NCBI RefSeq assembly: GCF_001581005.1
Contig: NZ_LHZV01000062.1
Coordinates: 1-64,000 of the forward strand
DNA length: 64,000 bases
DNA from: Acetobacter orleanensis
GTDB taxonomy: Bacteria > Pseudomonadota > Alphaproteobacteria > Acetobacterales > Acetobacteraceae
Direction of reading: 5' to 3'
Shown in pieces: positions 39,167-47,701 of the stretch (its first letter is position 1; each line of letters begins with the position of its first letter). The notes below the pieces were generated by a model. The model was not told the origin of the DNA. It did no database searches and worked only from the letters and a program-made list of their open reading frames with translations. The position numbers were made by a program, and so were the translations under genes.

Positions 39167-41761
39167 CTAACGACGTTTTTGCAACACTGCGAGGGCTGCA
39201 AAAGGGCCCGTTGCGGCTGGCACGGCCTGCTTGTGTGCACGAGGATGATTTTTCCGGCTCTTACGGTCCGGGAGGGCTGAAAGGGCAGGCAGCAACAGGG
39301 CCGGGGTGGCGGGGCCAAAGTGTTTTTTGTGCAGGACAGAGGCTTTTTGTACCCGCAGGCCAAGCTCCGTCAGAACAAGCGGTAAATCCGCCGCCGGTAT
39401 GCCCAGACGGGATGCCATATTGGGCTGGAGCGGGCAGCCGCCGGTGCGGGTGGCAAGCTCGGACAGGGTTTTGTGCGTCTCCCACCCAATATCCAGTCGG
39501 ATCAGGAAGTCAGCGGCAGACTGCCAGCCAATTTGCACCAGAAGGGCACGATCCTGCGTGGAAAGGATGGTTTCCGGCGGCAGACGGCAGGAGACCGCAC
39601 CCGGTTTGGGGAGCGGCGGGATAGGGTGCCCCGTATAAAGCTGCACCAGCAGCGCACGGAGCATCATGGGGCGCGGACGCAGGAGTTGCGGGCAGAAGAG
39701 GATACCATTCCCGGCCCGCAGACCGAGCTTGTGCAGAAAAGTGCTGTCTTTCCGGCTGATCTGAGTGGTGGCAGGTAGCCTCATCACACCGCCCTGTTCC
39801 GTCAGGCCATGAATAATGCCTCGGAGCGTGGGTGTGTCCGCAACGGCCTGTGTCGCACGGAAAAGGGGGGCCAGATCTTTTTGCAGTGTGGCCGTCAGAA
39901 ACGCGGCAAGTCGCATTCGGATACGTTCACGGTGAGACGGCTCCAGAAACTCCGCCGTGGTGACATGGACCGCAGGCCGCAGCAGATCTTCGCCTTTTTG
40001 CAAATGGCCAATAGCATCGCCCTCCCACAGCAAAACGCCGGTGGCCGGGTCCAGTGTCAGACTGTCATCCGATGTTTGCAGAAACTGCGTCACACGGCGG
40101 GGGATTTCACTCCGGGCGGCTCGGCGGGCGGCGCGCATCAGCAAGGGTTGGTCGGATCTGGCGGCGTCCGGGTCTGGAATAAAAGCAAAGCCCTGCATGT
40201 GGCCCACGGCGTGGCCTTCCACACTCACTTCTCCGGTGCGAGTAATGGCGGACAATAGGGGTTTGCTATCGGCTTCTTCCAGCCTGCGGGCCAGACTGGT
40301 GGCGCGTTTATCAACAAAGCGTGCCGCCAGCCGCTCATGCAGCAGGTCGGAGAGGGTGTCTTCAATCGCGCGGGTTCGGCTGCGCCAGAGTTGCGGGTTT
40401 TCCACCCAGTCTGACCGCGTGGCGACGTAGGCCCAGATCCTGATCCCCATCAGCCGCTGCATCAGGGCTTCAATATCGCCCTCGGTGCGTTCCAGATTGG
40501 CCAGCCGGGGTTCCAGCCAGCTTGAGGGCAGGTGGCCTTCTTTGACCAGAACCGTGAAAATCTGGGCACATTGGCGGATGTGGCTGTCTTCTCCCAGCTT
40601 GCGGAAATCCGGTATCTGGCAGACTTCCCACAGCAGGCGGGTGCGTCCCGGTTCCTTGGCGAGACTCTGGATGGCAGTGTCCCGCATCAGCGCGCTGAGC
40701 ACGATGATGTCGGACGCCGGTTCCGCCGCCCGCAGGCCGGGATAAGGGGGCTTCTGGCACAGGCTGGCATACAAGGCGCGAGGAGAGGAATACTCCAACG
40801 CGCTGTTGCGCCAGTAAAGATGGTGCAATGCCTCGAACTGGTGGTTTTCCACGGCCTCAACAGAGCTTTCCGGCAGAGGCGGGCAGTCACCCGTCGTGCC
40901 AAAGGTGCCATCCTGCGCGCCGCGCCCGGCCCGGCCCGCAATCTGGGCAATTTCAGCAGGGGCGAGCATCCGACGCTGGGAGCCGTCAAACTTGGACAGT
41001 CCGGCAAAGGCCACGTGCTGAATATCCATATTCAGCCCCATGCCGATGGCGTCCGTGGCGACCAGATAATCCACTTCCCGTTTCTGGTAGAGTTCTACCT
41101 GCGCATTACGGGTGCGGGGGGAAAGCTGACCCATGACCACGGCACAGCCCCCGCGCCTGCGGCGGATGGCCTCGGCAATGGCATAAACCTCGCCAGCGGA
41201 GAAGGCGACAATGGCGGTGCGGGGTGGTAGCCGGGAGAGGCGGGTAAAGCCGGTATAGCTGAGCTCTGACAGGCGCGGCCGAGAGTCAATTTCAATCCCC
41301 CGGATGAGCGAGCGGAGGAGGGGGGCGATGGTTTCCGCGCCCAGAAACAGCGTTTCCGATTGCCCGCGCGCGTTTAAAAGCCGGTCCGTAAACACATGGC
41401 CGCGTTCCGGGTCCGCACAGAGCTGGATTTCATCAACGGCGATGAAATCGACCGGACGGTCCATAGGCATGGCTTCCACCGTGCAGGAAAACCAACGGGC
41501 ACCTGAGGGGATGATTTTTTCTTCCCCCGTAATCAGCCCCACGGATCGGACACCCTTCAGCCTGACCATGCGCTCATAATTTTCCCGCGCCAGCAGGCGG
41601 AGCGGAAAGCCCATAATGCCAGAGGAGTGCGCCAGCATCCGCTCCAGCGCCAGATGGGTCTTGCCCGTATTGGTTGGCCCCAGTACAGCGCGAACGGGAG
41701 CATCCTCGGAACTGGCGGGAGGCCTCAGGCGCATAGCCTGACGGCTTGGGGTATCCATCAT
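39167..41761 (-). CDS. SUV3-like superfamily 2 helicase (fdxA-linked)
   Basis: ATP-dependent helicase related to mitochondrial SUV3 and conserved beside fdxA in Alphaproteobacteria; 864 aa from the ATG at 41761 (41758 is equally possible). Motifs: Walker A LGPTNTGKTHLALE, DExx box IAVDEIQLC, motif III-like LFLGAETIAPLL, motif IV-V region ATDAIGMGLNMDIQHV and motif VI IAQIAGRAGR. The C-terminal half is less conserved and ends in a basic tail (SRKNHPRAHK). The frame stays open further upstream, but that would overlap the divergent aminopeptidase. Likely RNA processing or decay role (inference). Confidence 0.88.
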   Translation of the reverse strand: MMDTPSRQAMRLRPPASSEDAPVRAVLGPTNTGKTHLALERMLAHSSGIMGFPLRLLARENYERMVRLKGVRSVGLITGEEKIIPSGARWFSCTVEAMPMDRPVDFIAVDEIQLCADPERGHVFTDRLLNARGQSETLFLGAETIAPLLRSLIRGIEIDSRPRLSELSYTGFTRLSRLPPRTAIVAFSAGEVYAIAEAIRRRRGGCAVVMGQLSPRTRNAQVELYQKREVDYLVATDAIGMGLNMDIQHVAFAGLSKFDGSQRRMLAPAEIAQIAGRAGRGAQDGTFGTTGDCPPLPESSVEAVENHQFEALHHLYWRNSALEYSSPRALYASLCQKPPYPGLRAAEPASDIIVLSALMRDTAIQSLAKEPGRTRLLWEVCQIPDFRKLGEDSHIRQCAQIFTVLVKEGHLPSSWLEPRLANLERTEGDIEALMQRLMGIRIWAYVATRSDWVENPQLWRSRTRAIEDTLSDLLHERLAARFVDKRATSLARRLEEADSKPLLSAITRTGEVSVEGHAVGHMQGFAFIPDPDAARSDQPLLMRAARRAARSEIPRRVTQFLQTSDDSLTLDPATGVLLWEGDAIGHLQKGEDLLRPAVHVTTAEFLEPSHRERIRMRLAAFLTATLQKDLAPLFRATQAVADTPTLRGIIHGLTEQGGVMRLPATTQISRKDSTFLHKLGLRAGNGILFCPQLLRPRPMMLRALLVQLYTGHPIPPLPKPGAVSCRLPPETILSTQDRALLVQIGWQSAADFLIRLDIGWETHKTLSELATRTGGCPLQPNMASRLGIPAADLPLVLTELGLRVQKASVLHKKHFGPATPALLLPALSALPDRKSRKNHPRAHKQAVPAATGPFAALAVLQKRR

Positions 41762-41866
41762 CCCGCCATGGTCCGCTGGTATGCGTTCAAAAGCAACCCG
41801 TTCCCTTCTGCGGGGGCATTGCGCCGGGTGTGTGCCGGGCGCAGGTTTGAGTAAGGAGGAACTGCC

Positions 41867-43312
41867 ATGTCCGTTCGTGAACCAGACTGTCTCGTCGTAA
41901 CCCGTAGCCGCCGCAAAACGGGTGAAAAAGCTGTTCGTACCGTGCAGGGTGTGCGGGGGGCTGACCCAAAAGCCCTTAGCGCGCTGGTGGGTGCGGACGG
42001 GGCCGCCTTCGCGCTGGCCTGTGGCTTTACCGGCAAGCCGGGCCAACTGGTGCTGGTGCCCGATGCGCATGGCGTTCCGCTAGGGCTATTTGGCCTGCCG
42101 CCGCTGACGCAGCGTGACCCGTATCTGTTCGGCACGCTGGCGCAGGACCTCCCTGCGGGAGACTGGCAGGTGAAAATGCCCGTCGAGAGTGCGCGGGAGG
42201 ATGTGATCCTTGGCTTTTGCTTGGGGGCTTATCAGTTTTCCCTGAAATCTGACGGCAAGGCGGCCGGACAGGCAAGGCCGCGTCTGGTGGTGACAGAGGC
42301 TGAACAGAACGGTCTGGCTGTAGAAACAGCACTTTCTATCTGGCTGGCGCGCGATCTCATCAACACGCCCGCCAACCTGCTGGGGCCGTCTGAGCTTGCG
42401 CGGGCCGCGCGGGCGGCACTGCTGCCGTTTGGCGCGGAAGTGGACATTATCAAAGGCACCGCGCTGGATAAGGCGTACCCGCTTCTCGCCCATGTGGGGA
42501 ACGGGTCCGACCGCGGGCCGCGCGTGGTTCTTGCCCGCTGGAAAGGGAGCAAGGCAGGAAAATCCGCGCCGCTGCTGTCGCTGGTCGGCAAGGGTGTGTG
42601 CTTTGATTCCGGCGGGTATGACATCAAACCCTCCTCCGGCATGTTGCGCATGAAAAAGGATATGGGCGGGGCCGCCAGCGTGCTGGCGCTGGCGCGGTTG
42701 ATCATGACGCAAGACCTGCCTGTGCGGCTGGAAGTGCGGCTGGGCTGCGTGGAAAACAGTGTGTCTGGTCATGCCATGCGGCCACTGGATGTGGTGACAA
42801 GCCGCGCGGGTTTGACAGTGGAAATTGGCAATACGGACGCCGAGGGCCGGCTGGTGCTCTGTGACCTGCTGAGTGAGGCCGGGGAACATGCGCCGGACCT
42901 GCTGCTGGATATGGCGACTCTGACCGGTGCCGCCCGTGTGGCGCTGGGGCCGGATCTGCCAGCCCTGTTCTGTAATGATGATGCCGTAGCGCAGTCCATT
43001 TTGGCCGCGGGCGTGCGGCAGGCGGACCCGCTCTGGCAGTTGCCGTTATGGCAGGGTTACGCGGGGTGGCTGAAAAGCCCGGTGGCTGACCTGAACAATA
43101 TTTCCTCCAAACCTATGGCTGGAGCAGTAACGGCTGGACTGTTTCTTGAGCGTTTTGTAAATGCAGGCCAGCGGTGGGCGCATATCGACAGCTATGCGTG
43201 GAACGATAGCACCCGTCCGGGACGGCCTGAAGGCGGGGATTCTCCGGGGATTCGCGCAATTTTTGATGCGGTGTGTCGAATTTTTGAGACAAATACCGAC
43301 GCGGTATCGTAA
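41867..43312 (+). CDS. pepA: leucyl aminopeptidase (M17 family)
   Basis: Cytosolic dinuclear-metal aminopeptidase releasing N-terminal residues, 481 aa. Metal and active-site signatures: LVGKGVCFDSGGYDIKPS, KKDMGGAA and EIGNTDAEGRLVLCDLL. The N-terminal macro-like domain is divergent, as usual. AAGGAGG 7 nt upstream confirms the start. Divergent from the helicase with 105 bases between. Confidence 0.95.
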   Translation: MSVREPDCLVVTRSRRKTGEKAVRTVQGVRGADPKALSALVGADGAAFALACGFTGKPGQLVLVPDAHGVPLGLFGLPPLTQRDPYLFGTLAQDLPAGDWQVKMPVESAREDVILGFCLGAYQFSLKSDGKAAGQARPRLVVTEAEQNGLAVETALSIWLARDLINTPANLLGPSELARAARAALLPFGAEVDIIKGTALDKAYPLLAHVGNGSDRGPRVVLARWKGSKAGKSAPLLSLVGKGVCFDSGGYDIKPSSGMLRMKKDMGGAASVLALARLIMTQDLPVRLEVRLGCVENSVSGHAMRPLDVVTSRAGLTVEIGNTDAEGRLVLCDLLSEAGEHAPDLLLDMATLTGAARVALGPDLPALFCNDDAVAQSILAAGVRQADPLWQLPLWQGYAGWLKSPVADLNNISSKPMAGAVTAGLFLERFVNAGQRWAHIDSYAWNDSTRPGRPEGGDSPGIRAIFDAVCRIFETNTDAVS

Positions 43313-43351
43313 AGAAATGTCACACTTCTGGAACTATTTTTAGAGTATCAG

Positions 43352-43383
43352 GTTTTAAAACGTACACCGGCGCCTATATAGGC
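43352..43383 (+). promoter_or_regulatory. paired palindromes upstream of marR-type gene
   Basis: GTTTTAAAAC (43352-43361, 10 bp) and GCCTATATAGGC (43372-43383, 12 bp) are perfect palindromes 10 nt apart, about 90 bases before the regulator start. MarR proteins commonly bind such palindromes in their own promoter; binding here is inferred. Confidence 0.4.
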
Positions 43384-43471
43384 ATCATCAAGTATGCCGG
43401 AAGTAAAAGTGAAAGTCCGGACAGAGCCCTTCGGGGGGAATGACCGGAGTTTTTGAAAGGACAAGAGTCTG

Positions 43472-43885
43472 ATGGCACACACTGCCGCCAAAGCCGAAGA
43501 GCTGGTTAAAACTCTTCGCGATACCGTCGTCTCGCTGGTGCGTGGCGAAGGCCCCGATCTTTCTGCAAGACAGCTTGCGGTCTTCCTGACCTGCTATCTT
43601 GATGAATCCGGCCACACCGTGCGTGGTCTGGCTGCCAGCCTGAACGTCTCCAAGCCCGCCATTACCCGTGCGCTGGACCGTCTGGGTGAACTGGACCTCG
43701 CGCGCCGTAAGGTGGACCCGCTGGACCGCCGCTCCGTTCTGGTACAGCGCACCCCGAAGGGAGCTGCTTACCTGAAGGAAATCCGCTCCATCATGGGTGA
43801 TGCTGCGGATGAGGAAGCCAAGAAGGTGCGTCAGGAAGAAAAACCTGCACGTCGCGCCCCGCTCCGCCGGGCAGCGGCTGCCTGA
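43472..43885 (+). CDS. MarR-family winged helix regulator
   Basis: 137 aa DNA-binding protein. The winged-helix core is clear: TVRGLAASLNVSKPAITRAL (recognition helix) then LDLARRKVDPLDRRSVLVQR (wing). The C-terminus is short and very basic (ARRAPLRRAAAA), unlike the longer dimerisation helix of typical MarR, so it may dimerise through the N-terminal helices. Ligand unknown. The upstream region has two palindromes that could be its operator; the next gene encodes a secreted protein it might control. Confidence 0.85.
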   Translation: MAHTAAKAEELVKTLRDTVVSLVRGEGPDLSARQLAVFLTCYLDESGHTVRGLAASLNVSKPAITRALDRLGELDLARRKVDPLDRRSVLVQRTPKGAAYLKEIRSIMGDAADEEAKKVRQEEKPARRAPLRRAAAA

Positions 43886-43899
43886 GAGCAGCTTTTACG

Positions 43900-43944
43900 G
43901 GCCTGTCCATCGTTTTTCTTGTTACAGAAAACGACAGACAGGCC
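43900..43944 (+). terminator. interrupted long hairpin after the marR-type gene
   Basis: GGCCTGTC (43900-43907) pairs with GACAGGCC (43937-43944) and, inside, CGTTTT (43911-43916) with AAAACG (43928-43933), separated by matching 3-nt internal loops. No T-run follows. Possible factor-dependent terminator or stabilising structure. Confidence 0.45.
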
Positions 43945-44058
43945 GGTTGTAAGAAACTTTTAGCAGGATAGGGCGTTTTTTTCTCACGACTTCCCCAACA
44001 CCTTTGGCCTTCCGCCGCAGGGAGAACCGGGAAGAAAAACGAGATAAGGAACGTTCCA

Positions 44059-44517
44059 ATGCGTTTTGCTTCTGTCGCTTCCGTTGCCGCTGTTGCGGCG
44101 CTGACGTTCTCGTCCATCAGCACCATGCCTGCGGCGCATGCGGCTGATGCCATGGGCTCACCCACCGCAAAAATTACCATTAGCGCAAAATCAGCCGATG
44201 TCGGCATTGGCTATACATGGGGTGATGGCAAGCTGACCTATGGCGGCCATACCTACAAATTCTCTATTACCGGCGGCACGATTGCAGCCGTTGGTTTTTC
44301 CAAAATTGAAGGCAAAGGCACGGTCTATAACCTGCATCGCCTGCAGGATTTTAACGGCACTTACGGCGCAGCGCATGGTGAGGCCACGCTGGGCAACGGC
44401 CTCGGTGGTGCGGTTCTTGAAAACAAGAACGGTGTTCGCATCAAGATTGAAACCGCGACAAAAGGTGCCCGTCTGGCCAGTTCTGCTGAAGGTCTGACGC
44501 TGACGCTAGAAAAATAA
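44059..44517 (+). CDS. secreted protein of unknown function
   Basis: 152 aa with a clear Sec signal peptide cleaved near AAHAAD. The mature part is Gly-rich and predicted beta: ADVGIGYTWGDGKLTYGGHT, KGTVYNLHRLQDFNGTYGA, LENKNGVRIKI. The pattern recalls small periplasmic proteins of proteobacteria with a YNLxxLxDF-type segment (EipA/DUF1134-like or SYLF-like), but I cannot place it firmly. AAGGAA ribosome site upstream. It follows a MarR gene by 173 bases; a 7-bp hairpin lies right after it. Confidence 0.75.
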   Translation: MRFASVASVAAVAALTFSSISTMPAAHAADAMGSPTAKITISAKSADVGIGYTWGDGKLTYGGHTYKFSITGGTIAAVGFSKIEGKGTVYNLHRLQDFNGTYGAAHGEATLGNGLGGAVLENKNGVRIKIETATKGARLASSAEGLTLTLEK

Positions 44518-44520
44518 ACG

Positions 44521-44541
44521 GTCAGACGCTTAAAGTCTGAC
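44521..44541. terminator. short hairpin between convergent genes
   Basis: GTCAGAC (44521-44527) and GTCTGAC (44535-44541) form a perfect 7-bp stem with a 7-nt loop between the secreted-protein gene and the convergent wecA-type gene. No T-run, so weak. Confidence 0.5.
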
Positions 44542-44558
44542 GCCTGAAAACACGCCGC

Positions 44559-45602
44559 TTACCACGGGCCAACCGGGTGGCGGCGTGCCTGTAGAGCGGC
44601 AAAGCGCGTCCACAGGAGTTGCGGGGCCAGAAGGAGTGCGACGGCACAGGCAAGGCCGGGCAGAAACGCCATGGGTGCTACCCAGAACGCGACCCCACAG
44701 CCCCAGACCACATAGGCCCATTCAGCCAGCGTGATGAGTGCCGGGGAAACGCCGGTGCGATGCAGCACCTGATATAAATGCCCCCGATGCGCCTGCACCA
44801 GAGACTGTCCAGCCAGTTTGCGGCGGGCCAGCGTAAACAGCACATCATAAATCAGCGGAAACAGCAGACACGGCCCCAGCCACCAGCCGGACGGGAGCGT
44901 GGTTACTTGCGCCACATGCAAGGCCGCCGCACCTGCCAGCAGGCCACATCCCTGACTGCCCACATCCCCAAGAAAAATGCGGGCTTTGGGATAATTGAAG
45001 GGCAGAAAACCGCACAGGCAGGCGCATAGTAGCAGCGCTGGCCAGAATAGATCCGGCACACCAAAGCTCGGGCCAACCAGTGCGACAAGAACGCACCCCA
45101 CAGCCAGAGATCCCGAAATCAGCCCGTTCAGCCCGTCCATGAAATTGATGGCGTTGGTGATGAACACCAGCCACAGCACAGACAGCACTGCTCCCGCCAT
45201 CAGACCTCCCCAAGCAGGAGGCAACGGTAGGTTGGTACCCCCGGCAACGACCATCACCGCAGCAAGACACTGGGCAGCAAACTTGATGGATGGTGGCCAC
45301 TGGTACAAGTCATCCAGCCAAGACACCCCGGCCAGTAGCGCTGTGGCAAGGGCGGTCAAAAGCACCGGGGCGGTGAGGATCGGCTGGCCAGTAACCCCCT
45401 GAATGACGGGAAATAGCACGAAAAACGTTGCCATCACCCCAACGCCGCCGCCTTTGGGTGTGGGGCGTTCATGCGCGCTTCTGTGTCCCGGATGGTCCAG
45501 CACGGCCACGCGGATCATCAGCCTCACCAGAAAAGAGGTGAAAAAAACGGCACTGATCAGGCAGAAAACCGCCAGAAAAGAAGAAGAAGGGACGATGGAC
45601 AT
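44559..45602 (-). CDS. undecaprenyl-phosphate sugar-1-phosphate transferase (WecA/WbpL/MraY family)
   Basis: Polytopic GT4-type enzyme, 347 aa, 10-11 TM segments, that moves a HexNAc-1-phosphate from a UDP-sugar to undecaprenyl phosphate, starting a surface glycan. Signatures: HERPTPKGGGVGVM (N-terminal loop), the acidic SWLDDLYQ segment, NAINFMDGLNGL and LGDVGSQGCGLLAG, all conserved in WecA/WbpL. Sits divergently from a 4,6-dehydratase gene, the same pairing seen in O-antigen loci with wbpL and wbpM. Sugar not assigned. Confidence 0.9.
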   Translation of the reverse strand: MSIVPSSSFLAVFCLISAVFFTSFLVRLMIRVAVLDHPGHRSAHERPTPKGGGVGVMATFFVLFPVIQGVTGQPILTAPVLLTALATALLAGVSWLDDLYQWPPSIKFAAQCLAAVMVVAGGTNLPLPPAWGGLMAGAVLSVLWLVFITNAINFMDGLNGLISGSLAVGCVLVALVGPSFGVPDLFWPALLLCACLCGFLPFNYPKARIFLGDVGSQGCGLLAGAAALHVAQVTTLPSGWWLGPCLLFPLIYDVLFTLARRKLAGQSLVQAHRGHLYQVLHRTGVSPALITLAEWAYVVWGCGVAFWVAPMAFLPGLACAVALLLAPQLLWTRFAALQARRHPVGPW

Positions 45603-45661
45603 AATCTCGGCTGGTTGTGCTGCTTCTAGGATGGCAGGTGCTAGGCTATAGGTGTAAGGTA

Positions 45662-47701
45662 ATGGTACTGCAACGCTCTGAGTCTCTGCATCGTAGCCCT
45701 CGGCTGCGCCCGCTCAATAGAATCATCGTCAATATCCTGCTGGACGGGATACTGGCTGCTCTGGCCGCGCCGTTTGCCCGGTGGCTGGCCGCGCCGCAGG
45801 ACGGGCTTTTGCACCCGCTCTGGTTTCTGGCCAGCGGGGCGATTACGCTGGTAATTAGCGGTTTGCCGTTCAGAATGCCGCAGCAATACTGGCGGTTTTC
45901 TGGGGTGTCTGACCTTCTGGGGATTGCCGGGGCTTCCGTTGCCAGTTCGGTGCTGTTTTCCACCGGGCTGGTTTATGCGGGCTTCAAACTGCCCAGCCCG
46001 ACGTTCCCCATTATTTACGCGCTGGTGTTGCTGATCATGCTGGGGGGGCTGCGGATTGGCTATCGGCTGGTGCATCGTCTGGCCGCCCGCAGGGCCGACC
46101 AGCGGCGCGTGGTGCTGGTGGGGGCGGATACGGAAGCAGACCTGTATCTGCGTGCTTTGGAGCGCATGCCTGCGGCGGGTATCCGTGTCGTGGGTTTGGT
46201 CGCCCTTGGCACGCATCAGGCAGGCCGCAGGCTGCATAATGTGCCCATTTTGGGCCACGTGAATGATATTGAGGCCGTGCTGGATCGGCTGGAAAAAGCT
46301 GGAACGCTCCCCGAGTCGCTGGTGGTGACGGAACCCTCATTCCGTGGTGCGGCGCTGACAAAGGTGCTGGATGCCGGGGCCGCGCATGGTCTGTCCGTTC
46401 TGCGAACTCCGGCCATGACGGCTCTGACACCCGCTGAGCGCGTGGAACTGCGGCCTGTCCCGATTGAAGACCTGCTAAACCGCCCACAGGTGCCGCTTGA
46501 CCGCGCCGGAATGGAGCGGCTGGTCGGGCAGAAAACCGTGCTGGTGACGGGCGCAGGTGGCAGCATCGGGTCCGAACTGGTGCGGCAGATTGCCATGCTG
46601 GAGCCGGAGCGGCTGATCCTGCTGGACCATGGCGAGTTTGAACTCTGGCAGATTGATACCGAACTGGCCGAATGTGCCCCCTGTGTGCCGCGTGAGGCCG
46701 TGGTTGCGGATGTGCGGGACGAAGCCCGGATGGAAGAGGTCATGGCCCGTTTCCGGCCGGAACTGGTGTTCCATGCGGCAGCGCTCAAGCATGTGCCGAT
46801 TGTGGAGGCCAACCCAGCGGAAGGCCTGCTGACCAACGTGCACGGCACCCGCGTGGTGGCGGATGCGGCTGCGCGTAACGGGGCGCGGGCCATGGTGGTG
46901 ATTTCGACCGACAAGGCCGTGAATCCCTCAAGCCTGATGGGGGCGGCCAAACGCGCGGCTGAGATGTATTGTCAGGCGCTGGACATCAAGGCCCGGACAT
47001 CTGGCAACCCGGACGCCATGCGCTGCATTACAGTGCGGTTTGGCAATGTGCTCGGGTCCACAGGCTCGGTCGTGCCGCTGTTCCGGCGGCAGCTTGAACG
47101 GGGCGGCCCGCTGACTGTGACGCATCCGGACATGCGCCGGTATTTCATGACCGTGCCAGAGGCCGTGGGACTGGTCCTTCAGGCGAGCGTACGCGGCACT
47201 TGCGGTGTGAACGGCTCCGGCACGGATGCCCTGCTGCGGGATGGCGGGATTTTCGTGCTGGATATGGGCGAGCCGGTTAAAATTGTGGACCTCGCCCGGC
47301 AGATGATCCGCCTTGCGGGCCTGCGCCCGGAAGAGGATGTGGCCATCCGCTTTACCGGCCTGCGTCCGGGTGAAAAATTGTATGAAGAACTGTTTCATGG
47401 GCGGGAGGCTCCGGTGCCGACAGATGCGCCGGGCCTGCTGATGGCCACCCCCCGTGTGGTGGACCTGACAGACGTGACACAGGCCGTGGACCAGATTGCA
47501 GCCTATGCGCGCAAAGGGGAGGTGAAGGCAGCCCTGCGCATTCTGTCATTGCTGGTCCCGGAATTCGATCATAACCCCACAGGAGAAGTGCGGTCTGTTG
47601 CTCCGCCGGGAGCGGCAGACCCCGCAGCCCTCTCCGGGGAGAGACAGGCTGGAAGCCCCGGAGAGGGGGCGGACGGCAGCAGGAAACAGGTGGCATCATG
47701 A
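45662..47701 (+). CDS. membrane-anchored UDP-HexNAc 4,6-dehydratase (WbpM/PglF/CapD family)
   Basis: 679 aa from ATG 45662; an upstream in-frame codon at 45617 is less likely. Four N-terminal TM helices (residues about 15-130), a CoA-binding-like Rossmann region (VVLVGADTEADLYLRAL), then the SDR catalytic domain: LVTGAGGSIGSELVRQI, FHAAALKHVPIVE, VVISTDKAVNPSSLMGAAKR (Ser-Met-Lys triad in place of Ser-Tyr-Lys) and the C-terminal GEKLYEELF. Makes a 4-keto-6-deoxy sugar nucleotide. Its stop overlaps the aminotransferase start, so the two act in sequence. Confidence 0.92.
   Translation: MVLQRSESLHRSPRLRPLNRIIVNILLDGILAALAAPFARWLAAPQDGLLHPLWFLASGAITLVISGLPFRMPQQYWRFSGVSDLLGIAGASVASSVLFSTGLVYAGFKLPSPTFPIIYALVLLIMLGGLRIGYRLVHRLAARRADQRRVVLVGADTEADLYLRALERMPAAGIRVVGLVALGTHQAGRRLHNVPILGHVNDIEAVLDRLEKAGTLPESLVVTEPSFRGAALTKVLDAGAAHGLSVLRTPAMTALTPAERVELRPVPIEDLLNRPQVPLDRAGMERLVGQKTVLVTGAGGSIGSELVRQIAMLEPERLILLDHGEFELWQIDTELAECAPCVPREAVVADVRDEARMEEVMARFRPELVFHAAALKHVPIVEANPAEGLLTNVHGTRVVADAAARNGARAMVVISTDKAVNPSSLMGAAKRAAEMYCQALDIKARTSGNPDAMRCITVRFGNVLGSTGSVVPLFRRQLERGGPLTVTHPDMRRYFMTVPEAVGLVLQASVRGTCGVNGSGTDALLRDGGIFVLDMGEPVKIVDLARQMIRLAGLRPEEDVAIRFTGLRPGEKLYEELFHGREAPVPTDAPGLLMATPRVVDLTDVTQAVDQIAAYARKGEVKAALRILSLLVPEFDHNPTGEVRSVAPPGAADPAALSGERQAGSPGEGADGSRKQVAS

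Noticed and set aside
41762-42070. N-terminal extension of the fdxA-linked helicase
   Set aside because: Would overlap the divergent leucyl aminopeptidase start and its ribosome site; the extension has no helicase-like sequence.
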